Assembly (NCBI GenBank): GCA_018105865.1
Contig: CM030842.1
Span: forward strand, 11,801,367 to 11,865,366
DNA: 64,000 nt
Direction: 5' to 3'
Source: Metaphire vulgaris
Taxonomy: Eukaryota; Annelida; Clitellata; Crassiclitellata; Megascolecidae
Shown: positions 24,005 to 35,553 of the stretch, piece after piece
Position numbering within the stretch: the first letter of the stretch is position 1
Layout: every line of letters starts with the position of its first letter
The notes under the pieces: model-generated
Databases searched by the model: none
What the model was told of the DNA's origin: nothing
Seen by the model: the letters and a program-made list of their open reading frames with translations, nothing else
Program-made: the position numbers and the translations under genes

Positions 24005-24596
24005 AATACATTTGTATAGCGCCTCTCTTTTTCTATCTAAATCTAATATACAAAAACTTCAAAGGATTCAGAATTCTGTGGCTCGGGCCATTACAAAAAC
24101 TCGCAAACATGATCACATTAGACCTGTCCTTCAAAAGTTACACTGGCTGCCAGTAGAAGAAAGAATTGTTTTTAAGACTGGTGTCCTTGTTTTTAAAATT
24201 CTGCAGTCTGGCCAACCTCAATATTTAAAATCTATGATAAACCATCCAAAACATTATCATTCAACAAGATTTGCTGATTCATTGTTAAATGTACCTAGAA
24301 CAAACACTGAAATTGGTAAGAGAGATTTTTCTATTTCTGGGCCAAAAATCTGGAACTCTCTCCCTCTGGTTGTCAGATCTTCCAATAAACTGAGCATTTT
24401 CAGATCTAGGCTTAAAACACATCTCTTCCAACTAGCATTTCCTCCATAGTCTGTCTTGCTGTTTCCCTCTAATTGATCTCTGGAATGACCTGGTCTTTTG
24501 CGGATGGATTTGAAGTACCATCGATTGATACCCTTGAGTATTAGAAATGGTGCTATAGAAGTGCATAATTATTATTATTATTTTATTATTATTATC
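24005..24596 (+). mobile_element. 3' fragment of a CR1/L2-like LINE with an (ATT)n tail
   Basis: The frame to 24449 encodes the familiar LINE C-terminal region: LQRIQNSVARAIT, LHWLPVEERI.FK, VPRTNTEIGKRDFSISGPK, WNSLPL and SRLKTHLF. The 3' UTR reads GACCTGGTCTTTTGCGGATG, then GCTATAGAAGTGCATAATT, and ends in an ATT repeat at 24569-24595. The same 3' UTR phrases occur in the 41.8-46.0 kb tandem array. The element is 5'-truncated. Confidence 0.85.
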
Positions 24597-26128
24597 CAGA
24601 GGCAGAAAGAGCAATAAAAAGACTAAGAAATAACAAAAGTTGTGGCACTGATGAAATTCCAGCAGAACTGATAAAAGCAGGTGGACCCCGTATAGTTGAA
24701 GAAGTGTGGAAAATCTGCAGCACAATTTGGGAAACCGGAAAATGGCCAAGAGAATGGTGCAAATCCATCTTAATAGCATTACCGAAAAAAGGAGACTTAA
24801 CAAAATGTGAAAATTATAGAACAATAGCCCTCATCCCCCACCTGTGCAAAATAATGTTAAATATCATACAGGAGAGGTTAAGAGGTGCAATCGATGAGAA
24901 TTTGAGCGAAGAACAGGGAGGTTTCAGGAAAGATCGTAGTACAATCCAACAGATACTAACCATTAGATTGATAGCTGAAGAAACGTTAGGCAAATCAAAG
25001 AGTCTGTATCAATGCTTCATCGATTTTAAAAAGGCATTTGATTCGATATGGCATGAAGGTCTGTGGGGATCACTGGCATGTTTAGGAACACCAGAAAAAC
25101 TTATTAGAACCATAAGAAGTTTATATGATATGTCAGAAATGGCGGTAAAAACAAAACAAGGACTGAGTGAATGGGTGAAAGCAACTATTGGCAGTCGACA
25201 AGGAGACCCGATTTCACCTTTGTTATTCATTGCCATCTTAGAAATCATTATGGAAAAAATGGAGGCCAAAACACAAGGAGGTGTAATGATTCAGGGACAG
25301 CAAATCAAAGACCTACGATTTGCTGATGACATTGATCTAATGGCTGAGAGTGAGGAAGACCTGCAGAAGCAACTCACAGAGGTATACCAAACCAGCAAAG
25401 AATATGGATTACTTATTAACAGAAGCAAAACAAAAGTGATGGTGATGGGAAACAACAAAGGAGTTCAAATACATGTTGATGGTGAAAAGTTGGAATGTGT
25501 TGACCAGTTTATTTACTTAGGAAGTCTAATAACCGAAGATAATGACTGCAGCAAGGAGATAAGAAGACGGATTGGAATTGCAAGCAGTACTTTTGCCAAT
25601 TTGAACATGATCTGGAAAAGTAAAAACATTTGCACAGACATTAAATTGCGAATTATGGACACATGCGTGATATCTACCCTACTGTATGGATGTGAGACAT
25701 GGACCATGAAGAAACAAGACAGATTAAAACTGAACGCATTTGAAATGAAATGTTATAGGAAAATGCTGAAAATAAGTTATAAAGATATGATCAAAAATGA
25801 TACTATTCGCAAAGACCTGGGACGAACAAAGACGTTGTGGAGAAGATCAAAGAAAGAAAATTATCGATATTTGGACACATCTGCAGAATGAGGGATGACA
25901 GAATAATAAAGACAGTGATGATGGGCAGGTCAAATGGTATGAGAAAAAGAGGAAGACCAAAGAGAAGATGGATCGATGACATTCTTGAATGGACTGGACT
26001 TGACACCACCCAAAATGCGATATACATGGCCAAAGAAAGGAAAGGGCCATGGGCGAGCACTTTTACACCGTTGGCTCCGACGGTCCTTATGGACTATGGA
26101 GTGTGATGATGATGATGTGATGATGATC
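24596..26128 (+). mobile_element. Non-LTR retrotransposon reverse transcriptase (near-complete RT, 5'-truncated, one frame shift)
   Basis: Coding begins at 24596 directly at the end of the previous LINE tail. It gives NNKSCGTDEIPAELI, WKSILIALPKKGD, NYRTIALI, EEQGGFRKDRST, CFIDFKKAFDSIWH, GSRQGDPISPLLF, LRFADDIDLM (the catalytic box, FADD) and INRSKTKVM, then FIYLGSLI and STLLYGCETW. The frame shifts near 25840-25890; the rest (FGHICRMRDD, RKRGRPKRRW, WTGLD) lies in the next frame to 26106. It ends in a TGATGATG tail, as RTE-type elements do. ATCCAGAGGC occurs at both ends (24594 and 26127) and may be the target duplication. The endonuclease domain is missing. Confidence 0.88.
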
Positions 26129-26470
26129 CAGAGGCGAGTCTAGTGTGCAATTATCTAGTGTTCATTTAAATTATATTGGCTTATTCTATAAAAGAAGAAG
26201 AATTTGAATTTTTAAAATATGTTGGTAGGCCGAATGACAATCGGAGTGATATTTTGGTCAGACCAGCGGAATGGAAAGAATGTTTAGTCGTTTAATTGAG
26301 CTAAATAAGTTATTTAGATAAGTTAGGACATCATTAAGCAGGATTTTCTCCTCCATAAAAATACCATACTGCTGAAAACGCCCATTAATTTAAAAAATAA
26401 TATAAAGCAAACTCCACAAACTTTCCGCAAACAAATTAAAACTAGTTTTTCAAGAAATCTTATGGCAAAA

Positions 26471-26745
26471 TCTTTGCTATATATTATATTTGCGTTTGCA
26501 TTGCGTGCGAAGCCAGCAGACAGCCTCCTCATCAGCAGCATTAAGTCCAGGAAGACCTCCGTTAAAACGAGTAAGTGGACAGTCGTTCACCATGTGTGCC
26601 ATTGTCTCCGGCTCTCCGCATACACAGTGTGGATCGGAAGCAGGACCCCAGCGGACAAGGTTGGCCGCACAGCGGCCTTGGCCTGTCCTGAAGCGGTTCA
26701 ACAGTGACCACTGTCGACGTGGCAAGTCGACAGTGCTATAGACCT
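26471..26745 (-). mobile_element. C-terminal fragment of another LINE
   Basis: Read on the - strand, the frame 26725-26477 gives PRRQWSLLNRFRTGQGRCAA, CVCGEPETMAHMVNDCPLTR and GGLPGLNAADEEAV. This is the zinc-binding C-terminal region (C.CG.....H....CP) found in some LINE polyproteins. It ends in AT-rich sequence. 26129-26470 is unassigned. Confidence 0.75.
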
Positions 26746-26960
26746 ACCTGCTATCTGCACTACCGCAAATCTTGTCATCCTTCTCCATAAAAATACTTTG
26801 CTGTAACTGCCCCTGCCTGGATCTACAACCTTGACCACGACGGACTACGGATTACGGACTAGAGATTTCACCCAGATTGATCGCTCGTGAATAAGCCGGT
26901 GCACTGCGTCAAGCTCTCTGGCAGCGCCTTAGAAATTTCGTCTTACTTACTTTCTTACTT
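26745..26960 (+). mobile_element. SINE-like repeat with a (TTAC)n tail
   Basis: It matches, inverted, the segment at 41014-41225: shared GCAAATCTTGT, ACAACCTTGACCAC, CGGACTA.GGATTACGGACT, CTCGTGAATAAGC and GGTGCACTGCG. It ends in CTTACTTACTTTCTTAC. No protein is encoded. Confidence 0.7.
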
Positions 26961-26983
26961 TACTGTTTCTTACTTTCTTGCAG

Positions 26984-27210
26984 GCCCGTACGAAGTGAGA
27001 GTGCAGGGGGTACAACTGCACCGCCTGGAAAAATGCAGGGGGTTCAGCGTACCCCCTGGAGGCCCGTATGAATCTGCACCCTCTGCAACCCATGGAAAAA
27101 GATTTTTAAAAAGAGAGGAAATTCCATGCGTGAAGACCTCTTTTTGCTTGTCAGGTTTTTAAGATGCGAATTTTTGTTAAAAAGAAAATCTGAAAATCTG
27201 TACCCTGTGC
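26984..27210. mobile_element. Unclassified MITE-like segment with the core motif
   Basis: It starts GCAGGCCCGTACGAAG, repeats AGGCCCGTATGAA at 27061, and contains GACCTCTTTTTGCTTGTC at about 27133. The right end was not found. Confidence 0.4.
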
Positions 27211-27510
27211 TGAAAATTTGTTCCGACGTGCCTGTTTACTTGCTTAGTTACATCCATAGTAATTGTTCTTCACGATTGTCATTGAATTTATTTGACTTGT
27301 TTCGAATGATTGATTCGGTGGATTGATTCTAATTGATTGATTTGATTGATTCTAGTGGAAGACTTACTCGGCTTCTTCGTCTGAGCAGTCTCCCATATGA
27401 TCGGACTGATTTGAAATGCTTTGAGTAGGATTGCGCTTTTTGGATTTCATTGAGACAACGTCAGTTTCTGTTTAAGCAAATAAATTCCATCGACGCAATG
27501 CTACATAGAC

Positions 27511-27610
27511 CAGGGTTGTCCGACCTGTGGCCCGCGGGCCATATGCGGTCATTGGAGCCCTGTGATGCGACCTCTGGCTCTGAGCCACGTGGGCCATATT
27601 GCTGCTACGC
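27511..27610. mobile_element. One end of a hAT element
   Basis: CAGGGTTGTCCGACCTGTGG followed by CCCGCGGGCCATATG is typical of the left end of Charlie-like hAT elements. No right end or target duplication was found, so it appears truncated. Confidence 0.5.
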
Positions 27611-27799
27611 CACTCATCAGTACCACCGTGACTTGCGCTTGAGATAAGCTACAGAATCCTATTGCTTTAAATGAAGTACTATATAAAAAAATAAACGTAT
27701 TTTTATAGCGCTTTCGCAATAGGTACAGTAGTAGCTGCTTATTACAACAGTGGTTCTCATACAGGACAGAACCTACTGAACCACTTTAAACCTTGTTAT

Positions 27800-27977
<178 letters not shown>

Positions 27978-28805
27978 TCCTAGGCGCTTGACTCACTGTT
28001 GAAATAGCCATAGCCGAAGTTTAGTGGTCATCCGGGAAAGGTCAATTCCAGAGATCGATCAGAGTGGGCGACTCTGGGTGACCGTGTGGGAAAGCAGCAA
28101 GACAGAAGACTATGAAAGAAAGAAAACAGTCTAGGTTATTGCGAGACAAAAATCGTCACAAGTCCACGTTATCTCTTCGCTCATGCTACCAATCCCTAGA
28201 TTTCTCAACGGTTTTGGGCAAATCCCATGGCCAGTCCCAGTCAGAATAGGGGGCTCCGTGCTTCTCGTGCCCTCCATGGCCACGCCAATGAGGTACTGTA
28301 CTTGCCTTCTACAGTTCGATAGATGTCAAGGGTACTTATTTTTTAACCTGAAGACGAAATTTTACGGTTTTGTGAGCGAAGTGGAGACCAAACAAGGCCA
28401 CATATAGGCCTAGATATTTGATTCAACGCCCTACTTCGCCTGAAACATTTTGAAAACAATGTCAGAAAAAATTGGAATCCCAAAAATAGATCTTAGGCTG
28501 CACGCACAGAGATGGCAACATTATAACAGATTTAAAGCTGATTTTGGGGTCGAATCAGATTGTGCAACTCCTATAAAGATATACAACGATCTAATGCCAT
28601 TTGGCGAATAGAAACACGAAATCGTATTAATAGAACAGTGAGTAACTTTCGGTTAGCTTTAAGGGGGGAGATGGCAGATTGGAAACACGCCAGAGAGGCA
28701 CGCCGACGGAACGGGCGCAATTCACGCAGGAGCCCCTAGTACCCTACGGTCGATTCAACCTTCATTCGCTAGAGGGCGATAGTAAACAAGTAGCAGCTGT
28801 GACTG

Positions 28806-28960
28806 CAGAGGTAAAACGCGGGTCTGGAGAAAGCAATAGCAAACCACTATGGATTGGTGGCGTTAACCTCCTGCGTCGCTGTTTGCCTGACAACGGAGAT
28901 CAGCGACGGGCCCAACGCTCGAAATCGAGTATGGACGAACCTTTACCTTTACCTTTTATA
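28806..28960 (+). mobile_element. SINE body fragment
   Basis: AGGTAAAACGCGGGTCTGGA, GAAAGCAATAGCAA, TGCGTCGCTGTTTGCCT and GGAGAT.AGCG align with 62087-62200 in the 5S-headed SINE; ACAACGGAGATCAGCG also matches the tRNA-headed SINE at about 56571. It ends in ACCTTTACCTTT. 28961-29452 is unassigned. Confidence 0.65.
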
Positions 28961-29452
28961 ATTAATGCTATAATTAATTTTATAATTAATTGGTCACAAC
29001 ATGGTCTGAATTTAATAAATGAACTAAAGCAAAGTTATAACAGGTCAAAGTACAAAGCTCATAGCAAATGCTCGAGGTCTCCTCTTGCGGTATTTCACGC
29101 AAACCATCTGGGCCCTGTAAAATGAGTTCATTACATAAATTTACATTACATAATTTGCATTACCTGTCACAACATTGAATGTCTCCGGATCAGGGTCAAT
29201 CGGCCTTCCTCTTTTCAGTCTCTTATGATGAATAGCTGTAATAGATCAACCAAAAACATGCACTGTCCGTCTAGCTCTTAACTGAGGTCCTAGGACAGCG
29301 ACACAGACGAACCCCAGTTCTAAACAGACGTACACGGTTTACTCCGGTTCGCATTCGCTGCAATAGCGTACCCTTTGTTCACCGATCATTTTTCGCATGT
29401 AACTGTATCTCAAGAATGGCTTCTGCAATACGGAAACAATTCATACGGTCAC

Positions 29453-29738
29453 AGTGGCGTAGCGTGACTTTTGGAGACCCAGGGGTCATCCTTGAAATGG
29501 GGGCCCCCGGTGGTTTGTTTTGCCAGAAACCTTGACAAGCAAAAAAGGTCATCCGCACTAATTGTCTAATTAATTATCCTTTTCAAATGCCCTGACAAGC
29601 AAAAAAGGTCTCAACGCCGTTTTATAGTGTTGACCAGCAAAAAAAGTATAATACCACTCTTCGGGGGTCCCCTCTCCAGAGGGCCCGGGGGGCACTTGAC
29701 AAAGTGCCCCTCGCCCTCCCCCTCATGTTACGCCACTG
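29453..29738. mobile_element. hAT-like MITE, family H
   Basis: The inverted ends CAGTGGCGTAGCGTGAC and ATGTTACGCCACTG are flanked by a perfect 8-bp duplication, TACGGTCA. Three core motifs lie at about 29534, 29591 and 29631. The interior otherwise differs from family A. Confidence 0.9.
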
Positions 29739-30692
29739 TACGGTCAATCGTCGATGTCATTTAACGCAGACCATCTGGAAAACCATCTCTCATAGATCTA
29801 ATCGAATACACCTTACGCGAAGATTCAGTAAAACTGCCTGTGAAAAATACAGCTTCATTTAAAACAGTGACACTAAGCTTATATTTAGATAAAATTTACT
29901 TCTAAATGACCGTGGTTCTGTCCTTTCACTTTAACTTTTGGCTACATGGAAGATAATTAGTGAGATGCAATGTCTAAGTACATTTTATACAAATGAACAA
30001 CCAAGATTAATAAAAGCAGCTGGGTTTTGTAAATAAATACTAAGCCATGTAACAGTTTCTTTTTTTCTTTGTTGTAAACAGTACAGTTTAATATATACAT
30101 GTTATACATGTATTTAATTTTAAAGAGGCAGTAGCGATTTTATTGTTTTATTTACAATGTATGTTAATTGAGGCGCTGAGGACCAGAGTGGCCTGTCCAA
30201 AAAAGTAAAATTTTGTAAAAATGCATTTGAAGTTTGGAATGAACTCGTAAAATCACCAAGTTATAATCTATTAGCTTTGACCAAACATACAGTAGTCTAA
30301 TACAAATTATTCCCTAGTCCATCTTTTTACGTTTGCATTTTTTGCCACCTACAAGAGTGTCCGGTATTTTGGAGACAGAGATATGGCAACCATAGGGGGA
30401 AAGGTAATGGAGTTTGTTGAGGTGAAAACGAATTCCTTTTGGAGAGAATTAAGGACATTTAATTTAAGTGAAAAGCCAGCTCTGCCCGAGAATCTTATAG
30501 ATTCTACAGAAAATCATCCGATGCAATTATTTCAGCATCATGAAATGATGAAAATTAAAATTGCATTTATTTGAAACTATTTCTCGTAGTTGGGGACACA
30601 GCGTTATTCATTTGCGTGTTACAAGCTTACTAAACTACTTACTTACTTACTTCAGTTGAACATTCGTTTGATCAGAAATTATTACTTCGAAA
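29739..30692. other. Unassigned AT-rich stretch
   Basis: No element or gene is recognised. The frame at 30383-30574 has no known match. A (CTTA)n run near 30640 looks like a SINE tail without a body. Confidence 0.35.
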
Positions 30693-30870
30693 CAGGGATA
30701 TTTTTACACCCCCTAACACCCCTCACAACACCTTCCCAATCTGAGACCGACACCCCCCCAATCTGATAACCGGATAACCGGATGACCTTTTTTGTTTGTC
30801 AGACATTTTTGGCATGGCACCCCCAGAATTTACCAACACCCACAAATTGATAATCCCAGAAATAACCCTG
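30693..30870. mobile_element. MITE, family F (copy 3, inverted)
   Basis: It is bounded by CAGGGATATTTTTACACC and CCAGAAATAACCCTG. Flanks CTTCGAAA and CTCCGAAA agree at 7 of 8. A core motif is at about 30782. Confidence 0.8.
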
Positions 30871-30975
30871 CTCCGAAACTATTTGCGTTTGCCTGTCGCC
30901 GGAAGAATTTCGCCAAAGCATGCTACTTAGAGACATCGCATACCTGTTGCAGAAGCCACAAGCGAGCGACTAAAG

Positions 30976-31446
30976 ATGGCAGACGATGCGAATGGGAAAC
31001 TCAGGGGAGCCAAGACGTCAGCTGCTGCAGACGTCGTCGTCGTCGTCGTCGTCGTCGTCTGCCAATTCGCGCCTTTTATATCGAACAGATGCAACGGGTT
31101 GTTTTCTCTCAGACGGGCGTTTAGTGCCTCGCGCGGCCGTTTAGATACAGCGCCGACGAACGATTCTGTCTCTGACCGAGTCTACAATGGGCGGCACGTG
31201 CGAGTAATTGAAAGAGCGAGGGGCAACGCCTATAAAGAGACTGCTATTGCGGATACAATTTCGCTGGAAAATCTGACGCGGCAAACTTTGCCGCACGCGC
31301 GTCAAATTCCGAGCGATGCTATCATTCTGGAATCTGAGATCTCTGACACTCTATGCCTCAAACCGTGCAGAAGGTTGTCCGAAAAACGTGCAGATTCGAA
31401 TGGAATCTGTTTTGAATTTTTGCAAAAATTCGCCACTGCTGCATAG
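30976..31446 (+). CDS. Open frame of 156 codons, not recognised
   Basis: An ATG at 30976 (MADDANGKLRGAK) opens a frame through a GTC-triplet run that encodes nine valines, then a mixed-composition stretch to a stop at 31446. The region is more GC- and CpG-rich than its flanks, as the real exons here are. There is no signal peptide, known domain or clear splice site. It may be a first exon, a small protein or chance. Confidence 0.2.
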   Translation: MADDANGKLRGAKTSAAADVVVVVVVVVCQFAPFISNRCNGLFSLRRAFSASRGRLDTAPTNDSVSDRVYNGRHVRVIERARGNAYKETAIADTISLENLTRQTLPHARQIPSDAIILESEISDTLCLKPCRRLSEKRADSNGICFEFLQKFATAA

Positions 31447-31596
31447 CAGTTTCTTTGAATAGTCTATTTTTCATATCCATTCAAATAGCAGAAAATTTTA
31501 CATGTACCAATAAATGTTTGCGAATCAGATTACATTTAGCTGAGTTGAATGTCAGGAATATCGCGCGCCTATTTAGAACCTTGAGACCACAATTAA

Positions 31597-31931
31597 CAGT
31601 GGCGGTTCCACGTGGGGGATGAGTGAGATGCATCCCCCCACCGGACTTCCGGACTTTTTTTCGTTTGTGAAAACTATTTTTTGGTACAAGTCTAGTAAAA
31701 CTACGGGGAAAACGTGCGGATGATCTTTTTTGGTTATCAACATATATTTTCGGTAAAAGTGTTATAAAATTAGAGAAAAGCTGTCAATTTGGGAATTAGA
31801 GAAAATTGTCTTTTATCAACCCTTTTCGGTAAAGTTTATTGATTTTCCTCTTCTCTTTTCAACCTCCCACCAACATCCTATGAATTCATTTCACCGCACC
31901 ACCCCACCAAGATCTCCTGGAACCGCCACTG
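31597..31931. mobile_element. hAT-like MITE, family C (copy 3)
   Basis: The ends CAGTGGCGGTTCCACG and GGAACCGCCACTG are inverted; flanks ACAATTAA and ACAAGTAA agree at 7 of 8. A worn core motif is at about 31719. Confidence 0.85.
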
Positions 31932-33116
31932 ACAAGTAATTTCCATTATTTAGATTGATTTTCTAGACATCGCGTTAAATAGCACAGCCAATTAGACAAC
32001 GAAAACATACAAATAGCCAATAAAGAAACTCTACACACAGTAAGTGTGCGTAAGGAGAGAGCCACCGACGCCACGCAGAGGAATGAGGTGACCACCGTGA
32101 GGCTTACTCTCCACGCGAGTGTGACCAGTTCATCGCGTACTGCACGCAAAAGCCGGCAGATGCCAGGAATTTTTGCAATTTCGAACACAGAAAATGGAAC
32201 CAGATTTGTTTTTTGATGCGTTTTGCTATTTTTTTTGCAAACAGAACAGACTGTGGGCGCCTCGCGGAATTTCGACCTCGTTTAATTTCTAAATTTAGAC
32301 ATCTATTGATTCGTTTGCGTCATGCGGAAGGTTATATACATGCACCAGAAAATGCTTCAAGATAAGTCATCGTTTTGCCGATTACAGGCCGATAACCAGT
32401 ATATTTGTTTGGAGGAAGGGGAGAAATTCCTGGTTGACTGCCCCCACTCTACGCACTGAAAGTTGAAAGTTTCATGCTGTCATTAACTTATTTAACTAAC
32501 TTATTCAGGCTAATGAAGCAATTACAAATCTCTCCCCCACTGGTCTTGCCCTCAAATACCATCCTCCCGATAACTAAAAAGTGTCGCAAGGTTCATCTAT
32601 AATATTAAGATCGTTATCTGTATGTCTGTTACCTTAACTTCTGATTGACAATTGAATTTAGAAATGCAATGCGTTGGTGGACGATGTTCGAAGACGACGT
32701 TGCTGGTAAAATTGAACGTAGAATCGTAGTTTAATGTCGGCTGGGCGTGCGAAACGTTGCAAAATAACAATTGTTCGCAACCTGGTTGTGCAATTTTAAC
32801 GTACATTTTAACGTATACAAAAATACGTTCAGCGTCACAAATGGCCACAGTTGCGTGATTTTAACGTACATAGCCCCTATTACGTGGCGCAGAGCTTGGC
32901 TAGGTGGCGATCATTGAAATGTTGTTCAGCATGAATTCAATGATTGGGTATTAGGTCCACTATTGGATTAGTATTTTCCTGCACTGCGAGTGAAGGAGCG
33001 CGAGCGAAGCGACCCTAAATTGTCTTAAATGACGTGTTTAAATATGAAACTGACCAACTACCGACTCTGTTTTTGGTTTTCAAACGTAAACAAGTAAGCA
33101 AAGAAAAGAAATTGAA
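31932..33116. other. Unassigned stretch
   Basis: Short open frames at 31946-32188 and 32597-32848 on the - strand have hydrophobic or mixed content but no recognisable family. No element ends are seen. Confidence 0.35.
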
Positions 33117-33195
33117 TATCAGCGTTAAGTGATATCAGCGTTAAGTGATATCATCGTTAAGTGATATCAGCGTTAAGTGATATCAGCGTTAAGTT
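33117..33195. repeat. 16-bp minisatellite, five copies
   Basis: The unit TATCAGCGTTAAGTGA is repeated five times with one substitution. Confidence 0.95.
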
Positions 33196-34921
33196 TACAT
33201 TATTGTGAATGTGTGTGCTGCACACTCAGAATATTCGACGTTTTTTTCATTTTTGGAGTTCTCTGCACCGAACCAACTGCATTCATTTCTTATCCAATCG
33301 CGATAGCAGAGTCGGGATAACCTAACTTAACTGATGACAATGAATGAAATGCGATTGAAGGACAAGACTCCGGGAAGAACGAAGACAGCGAATGACGCGA
33401 AATTCCCGAAAGAAAAACAAAATCCGGAAACTCTTGCTACATGTTCGGCGTTCTCAACGATTAAAAAAGTTCAGCGTTCAATCGACAAACAATCGAGACA
33501 GAGGGCCAATATTAATGGTGATTAATCCCTTTGGGGCCGTGGCCCAACGTTATTCCACTGGGGCCCATTCCCGTGGAGAGTAGGATAAGACCCCAATAGA
33601 CATAAGTTCCAGTTGGTGTGCAGCCCTTGTGAGAATTTCAAGACTAGTCAGTCCTATAAAAAATTTAAAAGATAATCACGCATTCACTATACATTATCAG
33701 GTGAAAAAAATTGTTAGGCCTATATTTGATATGAACTTTTGCAATAAATCAGGGTAGGAAATAGCCAATCTTTTTCTGTCATTTTTGACGGGTTAACAGC
33801 TGGTAGTAATAATACAATCGCGATTAACAGATTAACGCGTTAATCGAATATAAAATTGATTGACAGCACGCTGTCTAAACCAGTCGTTGCTGTTCAATTG
33901 CATTGAAATCTTTTAGTTATTTAGAACTACTTCTAAAGTCTAAACTTCAAATCCATCAGTCTGACTTATTGAGCCAGTTGCAAGAACAGAAAAAATCCAG
34001 AGTCAGAAATGCAGAAAAACGCAGAAACTGTTTTACAAAAGGATTCTTGACATTCGTTCAACATAAGTCCAAAAATTCCAGTCTCCAACGGTGGATGTTC
34101 AAATTCCAATTCCTCCCCAGAAGTGTAAAAGCCACGCATGACTTGCGCTCCGAAATGAAACGATTTGACGTATGGTGTTGAATCTGAGGGGGGGGGAGAA
34201 AAGCAGCAGGCGGAGGATGGCTGCTTTAGAGACGCGCGGAGTTCTGTCGGGCGATTAACGACATTCGCTCAATCGTACCAAGAGATCCGACAATCAGGCA
34301 AGGTAACGACGAATCAATATTTTCTCGACGGACCAACGTCCTCCGTCAAAACAGTTTAGTCGAGCGTCTCTTTGCGGAGCATCGCGCTGCCCGGTGGAAG
34401 ACCGCTGGAATTCGGACAGGCGCCCTGCCAGGAGCCCCGACGGAACGACGAGGGAGGAGCGACGAATTTCCGCCAGAAATCGTCGAATTCCGGGACGAGG
34501 AAAGGATGATCAGATGGGGCGTGGGAAGGGAGAATCTCGACAAAGGAATTTCGACATATGTCGGTCGTTACAGCTGTGGTGTCGATAAAGCGATGATCAC
34601 CAAAGCCTATAAAAGTCGCTTCGAGATAAAGCGACAACGGAAATACGAAGGCAAACGGGCGGCGATTTTGCAGAAACAGAGGGAACATCGAACGAACAGT
34701 TTGAAATCAGTGGCGATAAGCTTTGCTATCTAATCTGGCGATTGCTGATAAAAGCTGTTTATAGAAGTAAAGGAAACTGTTCGTCAGTTAAGCAAAAATC
34801 TTCTCTAGTTTGACCGAAATTCGTGCAACACTAAAGAAAACGAAGAAGAACAAGAAGAGGAATCTTCAATAATACAATGCATACCGTGATAAAGGTGAAT
34901 ATAAATTTTGATTACTGTTCA

Positions 34922-34922
<1 letters not shown>
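33196..34922 (+). other. Upstream flank of the Trunk-like gene
   Basis: Mostly unassigned. 34200-34740 is richer in GC, with overlapping short frames on both strands. TAGGCCTA is at 33715. Confidence 0.35.
34608..34615 (+). promoter_or_regulatory. Candidate TATA box upstream of the Trunk-like gene
   Basis: TATAAAAG in a locally GC-rich region, 0.95 kb before the start codon. A possible donor, AAAG|GTGAAT, near 34894 and the acceptor at 35541 would make a non-coding first exon of about 250 bp. This is inference. Confidence 0.25.
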
Positions 34923-35017
<95 letters not shown>

Positions 35018-35110
35018 GGCTATACAATTTATATAGCGCAATAAGCGTGCCAAAAATGGCCAAAGACAAGAGCGCTTTACAATATTACGTATAACCGATG
35101 GTGAATAGGT
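34923..35110 (-). repeat. (ATT)n microsatellite joined to a SINE/LINE-like end
   Basis: An ATT run of 95 bp is followed by TATACAATTTATATAGCGCA and GAGCGCTTTACAAT. Read on the - strand, this is a body ending in GCGCTATATAAATTG with an (AAT)n tail, so the microsatellite is probably a retroelement tail. Confidence 0.6.
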
Positions 35111-35553
35111 GAGTCTTAAGATTAGGGCCTACTTAGGAAAAGTCCGAGAGAGTCAGAGTTTGTAACATAGGTATAGGTATAAGGTCTATCAGTATTCTCA
35201 ATATCACTTCAAAACAAAAAGTATTTATTTAGCTTCATGCGTTACCTTGAAATGCGATTAATGTTCTCTTTCTTTAATTTTTTCATAGAAATTTTAATTT
35301 AAAAAAAATCAAATTGGCAGTCTTACGCTTTACGTATTAGGCTACTTTTAACGCTTTGAAGTATAACCGATCGCATATTTGGCAACGCCAGGTAAGCCTA
35401 ACGAGCCTGCTTTCTAAAGGGAGAATTCGACACTGATTACGAGGGACTTATATTAGCAGTCACCAAATTCTAGAGGATCCTTTTTCAATGCTTGGTTAAA
35501 TCAAGAGTTAAATACGAACATTTAGGCTTTTATTTCAACAGGACAATCAGGCG

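Noticed and set aside
31946..32188. Hydrophobic 80-codon frame, briefly considered as a small membrane protein
   Set aside because: No family pattern fits, and length and context are consistent with chance.
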